The position numbers were made by a program, and so were the translations under genes. The notes below the pieces were generated by a model. The model was not told the DNA's origin and ran no database searches. It was given only the letters and a program-made list of their open reading frames with translations. DNA of 64,000 bases from Fimbriimonas planktonicus. GTDB taxonomy: Bacteria; Armatimonadota; Fimbriimonadia; Fimbriimonadales; Fimbriimonadaceae. Positions 42,399 to 49,780 of this stretch are shown here, one piece after another. Location of the stretch: positions 2,976,001 through 3,040,000 of the forward strand of contig OZ248539.1 in the NCBI GenBank assembly GCA_965234685.1, read 5' to 3'. Position 1 is the first letter of the stretch. Each line of letters begins with the position of its first letter.

Positions 42399-42932
42399 AT
42401 GATCGGCAAAAGCTACTCCTTCCGCACAGAGCTTGATATCCAAATGCTCGGAGCGATGAAATATCACGCGATCCGGGTGCCTAAGGAGGTTCAGAGCGAG
42501 ATTGAGTTTCCGACCGGAACGAAGCAGCGGTTCGAGGGCACCGTCAATGGTGATCCAGTGAGCGGCGCGCTGTTGCCGACGGGTACGGGGAGCTTCTATA
42601 TCATGGTGAGCGCCAGCCTACGCAAACGATTGCGCTTGGAGCTCGGCGATCCGGTCGAAGTCAATCTTACAATCGTCGATCCCAACGTAGTCGATGCTCC
42701 TGAAGACATCCTAAGCGCGATTCAAGCAGACGACTTCAACTTGTTCAAATGGGAAGTTCTGACCGCAGGTACGAAGCGGGGTTTTCTGCACGAAATCACA
42801 TCTGCTAAGACCGCCTCCACGCGCCAGGAGAGAATTCAGGCGTTGGTGGATCGGCTCACGAGTGCACAGCCACATGAGCCGATTGCGCGGGGTCTCACCC
42901 GAAAGAACCGGGATTCAATGTCGGATCGTTAG
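42399..42932 (+). CDS. YdeI/OmpD-associated family protein (DUF1905 + OmdA)
   Basis: A 177-residue protein. Residues 5-95 form a DUF1905 beta barrel ('YSFRTELDIQMLGAMKYHAIRVPKEV' in part, 'GSFYIMVSASLRKRL', 'GDPVEVNLTI'). The tail is the YdeI/OmdA helical part ('KRGFLHEITSAKTASTRQERIQALVDRL' in part), which has been linked to resistance to cationic peptides. The ATG at 42399 has AAGGA and GGAG upstream. One at 42372 is also possible. It overlaps the glyoxalase gene tail-to-tail by four bases. Confidence 0.78.
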   Translation: MIGKSYSFRTELDIQMLGAMKYHAIRVPKEVQSEIEFPTGTKQRFEGTVNGDPVSGALLPTGTGSFYIMVSASLRKRLRLELGDPVEVNLTIVDPNVVDAPEDILSAIQADDFNLFKWEVLTAGTKRGFLHEITSAKTASTRQERIQALVDRLTSAQPHEPIARGLTRKNRDSMSDR

Positions 42933-43333
42933 TTCCAGTCTTCGCTCTGGATGCTTCCGATCTCGATAATGAAGCCGTTGAGATCCCGGAGGTGTGCCAC
43001 AACTTGGCCCCAAGGACGCGAAGTCGGTGGGTTTACGATGGTCCCGCCGGCTTTCACGAAGTCCGCTACCGCTGCTTCAACATCTTCCGTCTCGAAAGCA
43101 AATTGAACGGGTGGCGCACTGTCGGCGTTGGTTGTGGAAGCCATTGGGAGACCGAGTTCGCCAATTGCTTCGGCGGCTGCAAACGCCAGTGCAACGTCGC
43201 CGGTGGCCAACTGAACGTAGCGACCATCTTCAGTGGCCATGGTTTCGGTCAGTCCGAGGGCTTCTTGATAGAAGCGGGAAGTTGCGGGGACGTCGTGAAC
43301 GTAAACAAGGGTGCTCTTCAAGGTTGTTTTCAT
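42929..43333 (-). CDS. VOC/glyoxalase family protein
   Basis: A 134-residue vicinal-oxygen-chelate fold: 'LVYVHDVPATSRFYQEALGL', 'VQLATGDVALAFA', 'VQFAFETEDVEAAVADFVKAGGTIV' (in part), 'AHLRDLNGFIIEIG'. The final Glu (IEIG) is the usual metal ligand, while the first metal His is replaced (YVHDV keeps a His nearby). It could be a dioxygenase, lyase or ligand-binding protein. It is divergent from a TetR gene with overlapping promoters, so the TetR protein probably controls it. Confidence 0.85.
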   Translation of the reverse strand: MKTTLKSTLVYVHDVPATSRFYQEALGLTETMATEDGRYVQLATGDVALAFAAAEAIGELGLPMASTTNADSAPPVQFAFETEDVEAAVADFVKAGGTIVNPPTSRPWGQVVAHLRDLNGFIIEIGSIQSEDWN

Positions 43334-43341
43334 TTATGATA

Positions 43342-43354
43342 CGATACCGTATCG
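43342..43354. promoter_or_regulatory. TetR operator overlapping two divergent -10 elements
   Basis: CGATAC-C-GTATCG is a perfect 13-base palindrome with odd centre. TACCGT for the TetR gene (-12 to -7) and TATCGT for the glyoxalase gene (-13 to -8, minus strand) both lie within it. Binding of a TetR dimer would block both genes. Confidence 0.65.
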
Positions 43355-43356
43355 AA

Positions 43357-43923
43357 ATGCGAAACGCAACCACTTCCAAGGGGCGACCGCGAAAAGCGGA
43401 GGCGCGCCAGAGAATCTTAGAAGCGGCCTTCTCAATCGTGCTGAAGTCCGGTTACGAGTCAATGTCTATCGAGGCGGTTGCGCGAGAAGCGATGGTTGGC
43501 AAGACAACGATTTACCGCTGGTGGCGCAATCGAGCTCACTTGGCCCTCGAGGCGTACTACGAAGCCACCAAAGACGCCATCGACTTTCCTGACACCGGGT
43601 CCATCAAGGAGGATTTTCGGATTCAGGTGCACCGATTAGGTGACTTGTTGAGAAGTAGAGAAGGTGAGGTGATCCTAAGCTTGATCATGGGGTCGAAGTT
43701 TGATCCTGATCTTCGCCATGAGCTGGCGGAATCTTGGATCAAGCCGCGGCAAGTTTGGGGGCGGCAGAAGATGGAGCAATTGAACCCGCCAGATATTCGG
43801 GTTGCCCTGAACTCTTTATACGGACCGCTCTACTCACCGCTCCTGTTTGGACTAAACCCTCTTGGGAAAGAGGAGATTGACTTGCATTTGGAGCAATTCT
43901 TCCGTGGACTGAATTCGCTGTAG
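43357..43923 (+). CDS. TetR/AcrR family transcriptional regulator
   Basis: A 188-residue regulator with N-terminal HTH: 'ARQRILEAAFSIVLKSGYESMSIEAVAREAMVGKTTIYRWWRNRAHLALEAY' (about residues 15-66, given as layout), the typical TetR first helices with 'KTTIYRWW'. The ligand-binding part (about 70-188) is all helical. It probably represses itself and the divergent glyoxalase. The ATG at 43357 with TACCGT at -12 to -7 is preferred. Longer frames upstream run through the divergent gene. Confidence 0.88.
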   Translation: MRNATTSKGRPRKAEARQRILEAAFSIVLKSGYESMSIEAVAREAMVGKTTIYRWWRNRAHLALEAYYEATKDAIDFPDTGSIKEDFRIQVHRLGDLLRSREGEVILSLIMGSKFDPDLRHELAESWIKPRQVWGRQKMEQLNPPDIRVALNSLYGPLYSPLLFGLNPLGKEEIDLHLEQFFRGLNSL

Positions 43924-43932
43924 AATCCAGAC

Positions 43933-44838
43933 ATGATCTGGGAAATCGTAGGCGGCTTATTGTTCCTAGCAGTCGTGCTTTTTTTGCTCTTTTATCGGCC
44001 ACGTCGCCAAGAAGATTCGATCCGCGCGCTAATCCTGTTGTACCGAACCCCGACCAAAGTCCAAGCGGAGCCATTTAACGCAGCAGCACAACGCGTGGGG
44101 GAAGAAGTCGCGGCCGTTGCGGTAGGAAGCGATGTGCACATCCTCGTCGGACGACTTCCGCTGATGGTTTTGCAAGCTCCGGTGCCGTACGGTCATCCCG
44201 ATATTAAGCCAGAAGAGATTGCAGAAAACTTTCTCGAAGCGCGACTGAAGGAAGCCGTCTTAGAACACCAGAGCTTTGCCTCGTTTTACAGCACGCAACC
44301 GGTGGAAGACGCGATTTGGGACCAAACCCTAATCGCGCTAGGACGAGTTTTGGCGGAGTACGCCGACGAGGAGGCCTTGATGCTTTGGAGAGCGGACAAC
44401 AACCAATGCATTCGGTTCTCCCCAGAGATGCGCGAGGAGTTGAAGCAAGGTCGAATTCTTGATCTGTTTAACGAGGGCAATGGCGATGAGGTCATGCTCG
44501 TTGATTCCGACGATGAGCGAATGGCGGTGGCAGTTGCTGAGGCGCGCCGTCGCTGGCCCGAGTTTGTCGCCGCGTTTCGCCAAGGTGACGATCCGGATTC
44601 GTGTATTGCGAAGGGCCCGTTTGGTGATGGGCACAATGTTGAGTACATGTGGATTTCGGTAACCGAAATCACGGCAGATACCATTCAGGGCAAACTGCTG
44701 AGCTCGCCTTTCAAAGTGCGCGGAATCAAGGAAGGGCAATTGGTGATGTTGCCCGTTGAAGACTTGAACGACTGGGCATTTATCTCCGAGTCTGGACCGG
44801 TCGGGATGTTTACCGAGCGAATTATCCGGGGCGGCTAG
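43933..44838 (+). CDS. Membrane-anchored DUF2314 protein
   Basis: A 301-residue protein with one N-terminal membrane helix (IVGGLLFLAVVLFLLFY). A middle region of unknown type (about 30-185) is followed by a C-terminal DUF2314/YegJ-like domain ('RMAVAVAEARRRWPEFVAAF', 'YMWISVTEITADTIQGKLLS', 'VMLPVEDLNDWAFI'). The function is unknown. TAGAAT at -12 to -7 of the ATG includes the stop codon of the TetR gene. It overlaps the GH95 gene tail-to-tail by four bases. Confidence 0.8.
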   Translation: MIWEIVGGLLFLAVVLFLLFYRPRRQEDSIRALILLYRTPTKVQAEPFNAAAQRVGEEVAAVAVGSDVHILVGRLPLMVLQAPVPYGHPDIKPEEIAENFLEARLKEAVLEHQSFASFYSTQPVEDAIWDQTLIALGRVLAEYADEEALMLWRADNNQCIRFSPEMREELKQGRILDLFNEGNGDEVMLVDSDDERMAVAVAEARRRWPEFVAAFRQGDDPDSCIAKGPFGDGHNVEYMWISVTEITADTIQGKLLSSPFKVRGIKEGQLVMLPVEDLNDWAFISESGPVGMFTERIIRGG

Positions 44839-47189
44839 GACTCCGAGCGACTGAAGTCGCGGCTCATGAGCGTCTTCCGGCCGCCAGGCTTCAGTACGAC
44901 TTCCGCAGTTTCCTCTTCATAACGAAGGATCGCTCTTGTTCCCCAAAGGCTCTTGATCGTTGCCTGAACAAGCCGACCATTGTCCCATTCGATATCGACG
45001 GAGAACCCACCCCGCGCCCGGAGCCCCTTCACGCTGCCTTTTGGCCATGCACTGGGCAGGGCCGGGAGCAAATGAATCTTGCCCGCATGCGATTGGAGAA
45101 GCATTTCAGCAACGCCCGATGTGAACCCAAAATTGCCGTCGATCTGAAACGGCGGGTGCGCATCGAACAGGTTCGGATACACGCCCCCAGATCGTCCGTT
45201 GGTCGGCCTTAGCGCGTCCTTCGCTAACTTGTAGGCGCGGTCGCCATCTAGCAGTCGTGCCCAGAAGTTGATCTTCCAAGCAAGGCTCCAGCCGGTTCCT
45301 TCGTCGCCGCGAAGTTCCAAACTCCGACGAGCGGCTTTGGCGAGTTCCGGGGTGGTTTCCGGGGAAATCTGCGCACTGGGGAACACGCCGTAAAGGTGAG
45401 AAACATGGCGGTGAGTTCGCTCTGGAGCCTCCATGTCGAGATCTTCAATCCATTCCTGAAGCTGGCCGCCCTTGCCGATTTGGTTCGGTGGGAGCTTTTC
45501 GAGGGCCACCTTCAGCTCCTGAACGAATCTGGCGTCCTTTTCTAAAACCGCGGCCGCACCGATGCAGGCGGAAAAGAGATCGCGCTGGATTTGGTTGTCC
45601 ATCGTTGGTCCGGCGCAGATGGAGACGCCAGGACGGTGATCGTTCTCGGGGGAAATTGACGGACAAGTTACGCGATAGTTTGTGCCCGGAAGGTCGATGT
45701 TTGAGGTCAGGAAGAACTTGGCTGCCCCTTTCATGAGCGGGTAATGCTTCGCCAATTCGGCCTTGTTGCCGGTAAAGAGGTAACGCTCCCAGAGGTGCGT
45801 GCAGAGCCAGGCTCCTCCCATCGGCCAGATCCCCCAGGTCGCGCCGTCTACGGGAGCGGTGCCTCGCCAGCCGTCCGTGTTGTGGTGAGCCACCCAACCA
45901 CCCGCACCGTAGTGCTTCTTTGCCGTGGTTGCTCCAGGTTTAGAGATGTCTTCGATTAATCCGAAAAGTGGCTCATGACACTCACTCAACCCGCACGTTT
46001 CCGCGGGCCAGTAGTTCATTTCGGTGTTGATGTTGATCGTGTATTTGCTTCCCCAAGGTGGTGTGGAGCTCTCGTTCCACAGCCCCTGCAAGGTGAGCGG
46101 CGGACCGCCTGGCCGCGAACCGGCGATCATCAAATAGCGACCATATTGGAAATAGAGCGCGGCTAAGCCAGGATCCTTCCCTTCTTGAAAGTCCTTGGTT
46201 CGTTCGATTGTCGGCTGGTTGCGAGCTGGACCAAGGTCTAGCGCTACTGTCTCAAACAAACGTTGGTGGTCTCGAATGTGTTCTCGCTTCAGGCTGGCGA
46301 GGGTCTTTCCTTTTGCGGTCTCCAGCGGCGCCGTGGCGATGTTATCGGGATTACCGGTGAGATCGTTGTAGTTTCGGTAGCTTGATCCGGCCGAGAACAG
46401 GATGGTTGCCGAATCGGCATTTGTGACGGTGATGACATCGTCATTAACGCTGATCTGGCCGCCCTTTACTTGAAGCTGCGCAAGGCCGACGTAGCGCACG
46501 GAGCCTGGAATTCCGGCATGCTCGCCGCTCGTTCCCTCAATTCTTAGGGTCTGACCGGTCGCGGACGTTTTTGCTCGGTCCCTTTTTCGGAATTTGACGG
46601 AGAAGGATAGATATCCCTTTTTGGATGCGTTGAGCGAGCAGACGATGAGGTCGGCGGGATGGCTCGCAAAGACTTCGCGCTGGAACTGAACGCCGTCCAC
46701 CGTGTACGTGGTGCGGGCGACGGCATCGTTGAGATTGAGTTCTCGTCGATAGTTGCTTGGCTCGGCAGCGTGATCAAAACTGAGAAGCAGGTCGCCGAGT
46801 GGCTGGTAGGGAGCCTGCCCCAGCGGCTTGCCCATGAACTTTGCGTTTGTGAGCTCATGGGCCTCGCGGTATTGACCCGCCAGGATTCGGCGACGAATTT
46901 CTGGCAGAGCTGCAATTGCTTCGGGGTTGTCGTACTCGCGGGACCCGCCGGCCCAAATGTTGCCTTCGTTGAGGGCAAGGCGTTCTTCGCGCACGCCCCC
47001 GAAGACCATCGTCGCAAGCCGCCCGTTCCCGACCGGCAGCGCTTCGGTCCAGGTTGCGGCTGGTTTTTCAAACCAGAGTTCGAGGTTTGATTCTTTCACG
47101 AGGGCACCCAGGTTAAGAGCAGAAAGCGGGCCCGCAGCGGCGATGGCGGCGGTTCCGGCGATGAGGTCGCGTCGAGTCAATTCAGACAT
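44835..47189 (-). CDS. GH95 family alpha-L-fucosidase/galactosidase
   Basis: A 784-residue exported enzyme with a Tat-like leader (TRRDLIAGTAAIAAAGPLS). N-terminal beta domain: 'WTEALPVGNGRLATMVFGG' and 'LNEGNIWAGG', hallmark GH95 strings. The (alpha/alpha)6 part has 'NTEMNYWPAETCGLSECHEPL' (cited in part, the Asn/Asp general-base region), 'TDGWRGTAPVDGATWGIWPMGGAWL' (in part) and 'MEAPERTHRHVSHLYG'. GH95 enzymes remove alpha-1,2-L-fucose or L-galactose from plant glycans. It follows the GH127 gene with two bases between them, so both belong to one operon. Confidence 0.9.
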   Translation of the reverse strand: MSELTRRDLIAGTAAIAAAGPLSALNLGALVKESNLELWFEKPAATWTEALPVGNGRLATMVFGGVREERLALNEGNIWAGGSREYDNPEAIAALPEIRRRILAGQYREAHELTNAKFMGKPLGQAPYQPLGDLLLSFDHAAEPSNYRRELNLNDAVARTTYTVDGVQFQREVFASHPADLIVCSLNASKKGYLSFSVKFRKRDRAKTSATGQTLRIEGTSGEHAGIPGSVRYVGLAQLQVKGGQISVNDDVITVTNADSATILFSAGSSYRNYNDLTGNPDNIATAPLETAKGKTLASLKREHIRDHQRLFETVALDLGPARNQPTIERTKDFQEGKDPGLAALYFQYGRYLMIAGSRPGGPPLTLQGLWNESSTPPWGSKYTININTEMNYWPAETCGLSECHEPLFGLIEDISKPGATTAKKHYGAGGWVAHHNTDGWRGTAPVDGATWGIWPMGGAWLCTHLWERYLFTGNKAELAKHYPLMKGAAKFFLTSNIDLPGTNYRVTCPSISPENDHRPGVSICAGPTMDNQIQRDLFSACIGAAAVLEKDARFVQELKVALEKLPPNQIGKGGQLQEWIEDLDMEAPERTHRHVSHLYGVFPSAQISPETTPELAKAARRSLELRGDEGTGWSLAWKINFWARLLDGDRAYKLAKDALRPTNGRSGGVYPNLFDAHPPFQIDGNFGFTSGVAEMLLQSHAGKIHLLPALPSAWPKGSVKGLRARGGFSVDIEWDNGRLVQATIKSLWGTRAILRYEEETAEVVLKPGGRKTLMSRDFSRSES

Positions 47190-47191
47190 TT

Positions 47192-49615
47192 CTATTCGGT
47201 CCCGCCCGTCTTTCGAAGCAAGCGTAGATCGTAGAGTCCACCGGCAAGGGTGTTTCGCCCGACAAACCGAATCACCAACTTTCCTTCCTTAGCATTTTCA
47301 AGCATCTCGGTGGTCAGCGGATACTTTACGTCGATAAATCCGCCTCGCTTGTCGCCCCGCAAGGTTTGCGTGGTGAGGAGTTGATCGTTGACAAAGATGT
47401 CAAACGTCCGGTTGGCGTCGTCGCCCGAGTAGGTGACTTCGAGTTCGGCGTTTTTCGCGCCGCGGAGGTTGAGGGTGTATTGAATGACGCGGCCGTGTCG
47501 CCACCGCCGTCCGTTGTGGAACCCGGTCTCAAGACCCTCGCCGGTCATTTCGTGATCCACTTCTGGCTGCTGTTCGCCAACTGCCACACGGTCGATCGTT
47601 GCGCGATCTCGTTCGATCTTTGCTTTTTCCAGGGCGGCTTGCTCGGCCTTTTTGGCGGCGAGTTTCTCTTTGCTGGTGAGGTCCCAGACCAACTGATACC
47701 GCGATTCTTGCAGCCGGAAGAATGGCATGAGTTTGATCTCTTTTTGTTCTGAGGTTGAGACCGGTGCTGTCAATTTGAAGTGCAATGGTCCCGCGGATTG
47801 ATCGGGCACGATCTGCTTTGGCAACTGCTCGGGCGTGGACAAGAGTGAAGGCATGCTGTCGATCGGCACGAGCGGACCCTGCGCGATATGGTCGCCGCGT
47901 CCTGGGCCGGCGAAGAGTCCAGGTTGGTCGGCCGTGGTGGTGGTCGAGGCCAAGACTATCGGCCCGTGCAAGATCGAAACCCAATCTGAATTGTCCGGAA
48001 GCTTTTCGACGGTCGTCTGCATCGGAAGGCTGACCTCAATTTGGTCGCCGTCTTTCCATTGCCGCTTAATTGCCGCGTAGCTTGTCGGCGCGGACTCAGT
48101 GGAGACCTTTTGGCCGTTTACTTTCACCTCAAACTTGCCCGCGTCAACCCAACTCGGATGCCGCAGGAAGAGGGTGAAGCTTTGAGAATCCTTCAACGAT
48201 AGTCGCAAGCGAGTCCGGCCCTCATCGGGGAACTTGGTTTCTTGCCGTAGCGTCAGTCCGCGCGAGGCGTCGGTGAGTTCTGAAGCCAGGAACAGGTTTA
48301 CGTACACGCCTTCTTGCGACTTGGCATAGACGAACTGTCCGTATCGACCGGGGTTCTCCATGCCGGTGCCGACGCAGCACCAGAAGCCCTCGCCGGGCTG
48401 CGAGTAGACGCGGTAATGACCGGGGCGCAGCGGGGTGAAGTAGACGTAGCCCGGATGTTGAACATTGATGGAGCCGAGGATGTGGTTGAAAAGCGCTCGC
48501 TCGTAGAAGTCCACGTACTTAGCTTCTGGCGCGGCGGCGAAAAGGCTTTCCGTCAGCCGAAGCATGTTATAGGTGTTGCAGGTCTCCGGGCCTTCGCGGT
48601 GCTGCACGAGTCCGTTGAAGTCTTTGGGGTCGTTGAAGTGCTCGGAGACGCTGTTGCCGCCAAAGGCTACGCTGCGGCTTTTGGTCACGGTGTCCCAGAA
48701 AAAGCGGCTGGCGTTCTCATCTTCATCGGAGCCCTGCAGTTGGGCGATGCGGGAGAAGCCGATGACTTTTGGAATTTGGGTGTTCGCGTGAAGTCCGGTC
48801 AGTCGGTCTTGGTGCTCTCTCAGCGGCTTCAGAAGGGCCAGATGATTGAACCGCTGCGCGAGGGCGAGATACTTTTTGTCTCCGGTGATGGCGTAAACAT
48901 CGGCAAACGATTCGTTGATGCCGCCGTGTTCTTGGGCGAGCATGCGTTGTAGCTGGTCGTCCGACAGTTTTGCCGCCAGGGATAGAGCCCAGTCGGTCAT
49001 GCCGACGAGGACCGTTTTGGCTTGCTCGTTACCCGTGAGCAGGAAGGCGTCCCGGAGTCCGGCGTAGGTTTTGTGGATGTTGTACCAAGGCACCCACTTT
49101 CGATTGATCGCATCGACATTGCCCTTTCCGATCTCCGCCCAGAGCGCTTTGCTGCCCGGAACTCCGCCCACGTAGCCGTCGCCCGCGGCGGTTTGGCACT
49201 CGGCCAGTTCGCTCACCATGTACTTTAGGCGGCGCTTCAGCTCGCCATCGGGGGTGTCTTGACCAGTGGCGATCAGGCTGGCGAGGGCAGATAGGTAGTG
49301 CCCCGCGGTGTGTCCATCAAGGCCGATGTTTTCCCAGTTTCCGTAGGAGTCTTTCCGCGGCTTTAGGCCAGCTTCGCGGCGAAAAGGTGCCAAAAGCTTG
49401 TCTGCGTCGAGAGCCAGAACGTACTCCCGATTGGCACGAACCGCGTCGGCGAATGGCCCGGGCAGCAGACGGACCGCCGTGACCGGATAGAGCTGCGCGG
49501 GTAAGTTCGGAGCGACGGTAGGAGGGTTCGACATAAGAGCTGAATCGGTGTTGCCGATGGCAGGACAGAACATGAGCACCAGAGCGAAACTGACGGAGCG
49601 GTTAGGTGACAACAT
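47192..49615 (-). CDS. GH127 beta-L-arabinofuranosidase-like enzyme
   Basis: An 807-residue exported protein (signal peptide about MLSPNRSVSFALVLMFCPAIG). The GH127 catalytic (alpha/alpha)6 barrel shows 'NWENIGLDGHTAGHYLSALA', 'VPWYNIHKTYAGLRD', 'HREGPETCNTYNMLRL' and 'EGFWCCVGTGMENPGRYG'. The Glu-Cys and Cys-Cys of the last two form the zinc/nucleophile site in characterised members. A C-terminal extra beta domain ('NAELEVTYSGDDANRTFDIFVNDQ' in part) resembles carbohydrate-binding or DUF6805 modules. It acts on arabinofuranose-rich plant material. A GGAG Shine-Dalgarno supports this ATG over a longer frame. Confidence 0.9.
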   Translation of the reverse strand: MLSPNRSVSFALVLMFCPAIGNTDSALMSNPPTVAPNLPAQLYPVTAVRLLPGPFADAVRANREYVLALDADKLLAPFRREAGLKPRKDSYGNWENIGLDGHTAGHYLSALASLIATGQDTPDGELKRRLKYMVSELAECQTAAGDGYVGGVPGSKALWAEIGKGNVDAINRKWVPWYNIHKTYAGLRDAFLLTGNEQAKTVLVGMTDWALSLAAKLSDDQLQRMLAQEHGGINESFADVYAITGDKKYLALAQRFNHLALLKPLREHQDRLTGLHANTQIPKVIGFSRIAQLQGSDEDENASRFFWDTVTKSRSVAFGGNSVSEHFNDPKDFNGLVQHREGPETCNTYNMLRLTESLFAAAPEAKYVDFYERALFNHILGSINVQHPGYVYFTPLRPGHYRVYSQPGEGFWCCVGTGMENPGRYGQFVYAKSQEGVYVNLFLASELTDASRGLTLRQETKFPDEGRTRLRLSLKDSQSFTLFLRHPSWVDAGKFEVKVNGQKVSTESAPTSYAAIKRQWKDGDQIEVSLPMQTTVEKLPDNSDWVSILHGPIVLASTTTTADQPGLFAGPGRGDHIAQGPLVPIDSMPSLLSTPEQLPKQIVPDQSAGPLHFKLTAPVSTSEQKEIKLMPFFRLQESRYQLVWDLTSKEKLAAKKAEQAALEKAKIERDRATIDRVAVGEQQPEVDHEMTGEGLETGFHNGRRWRHGRVIQYTLNLRGAKNAELEVTYSGDDANRTFDIFVNDQLLTTQTLRGDKRGGFIDVKYPLTTEMLENAKEGKLVIRFVGRNTLAGGLYDLRLLRKTGGTE

Positions 49616-49728
49616 TGTGATCTCCACTGACGGCAACCCGACAAGATTACTATGAAAATAGCCATCTCGGAAGGTAGGGAATCGAGAACGAATGCCACGC
49701 ATTGCGGCTTCGGCTTCGCCCAGATCAC

Positions 49729-49773
49729 AGCGTTCCTCTCCCGTTGCCGATCAGGCAAGGGGAGAGGAACGCT
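49729..49773. terminator. Long hairpin after the RND efflux genes
   Basis: AGCGTTCCTCTCCC pairs perfectly with GGGAGAGGAACGCT, and the interior pairs again (TTGCC/GGCAA) around GATCA. It lies just after the stop of the czcA-like gene (49781, minus strand) and before the GH127 operon. There is no clear U-tract, so it may be a processing or 3' end stabilising hairpin. Confidence 0.45.
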
Positions 49774-49780
49774 GAATTAG

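Noticed and set aside
48314..48952. Plus-strand open frame opposite the GH127 gene
   Set aside because: GH127 motifs are complete on the minus strand. The antisense product is low in family-like features.
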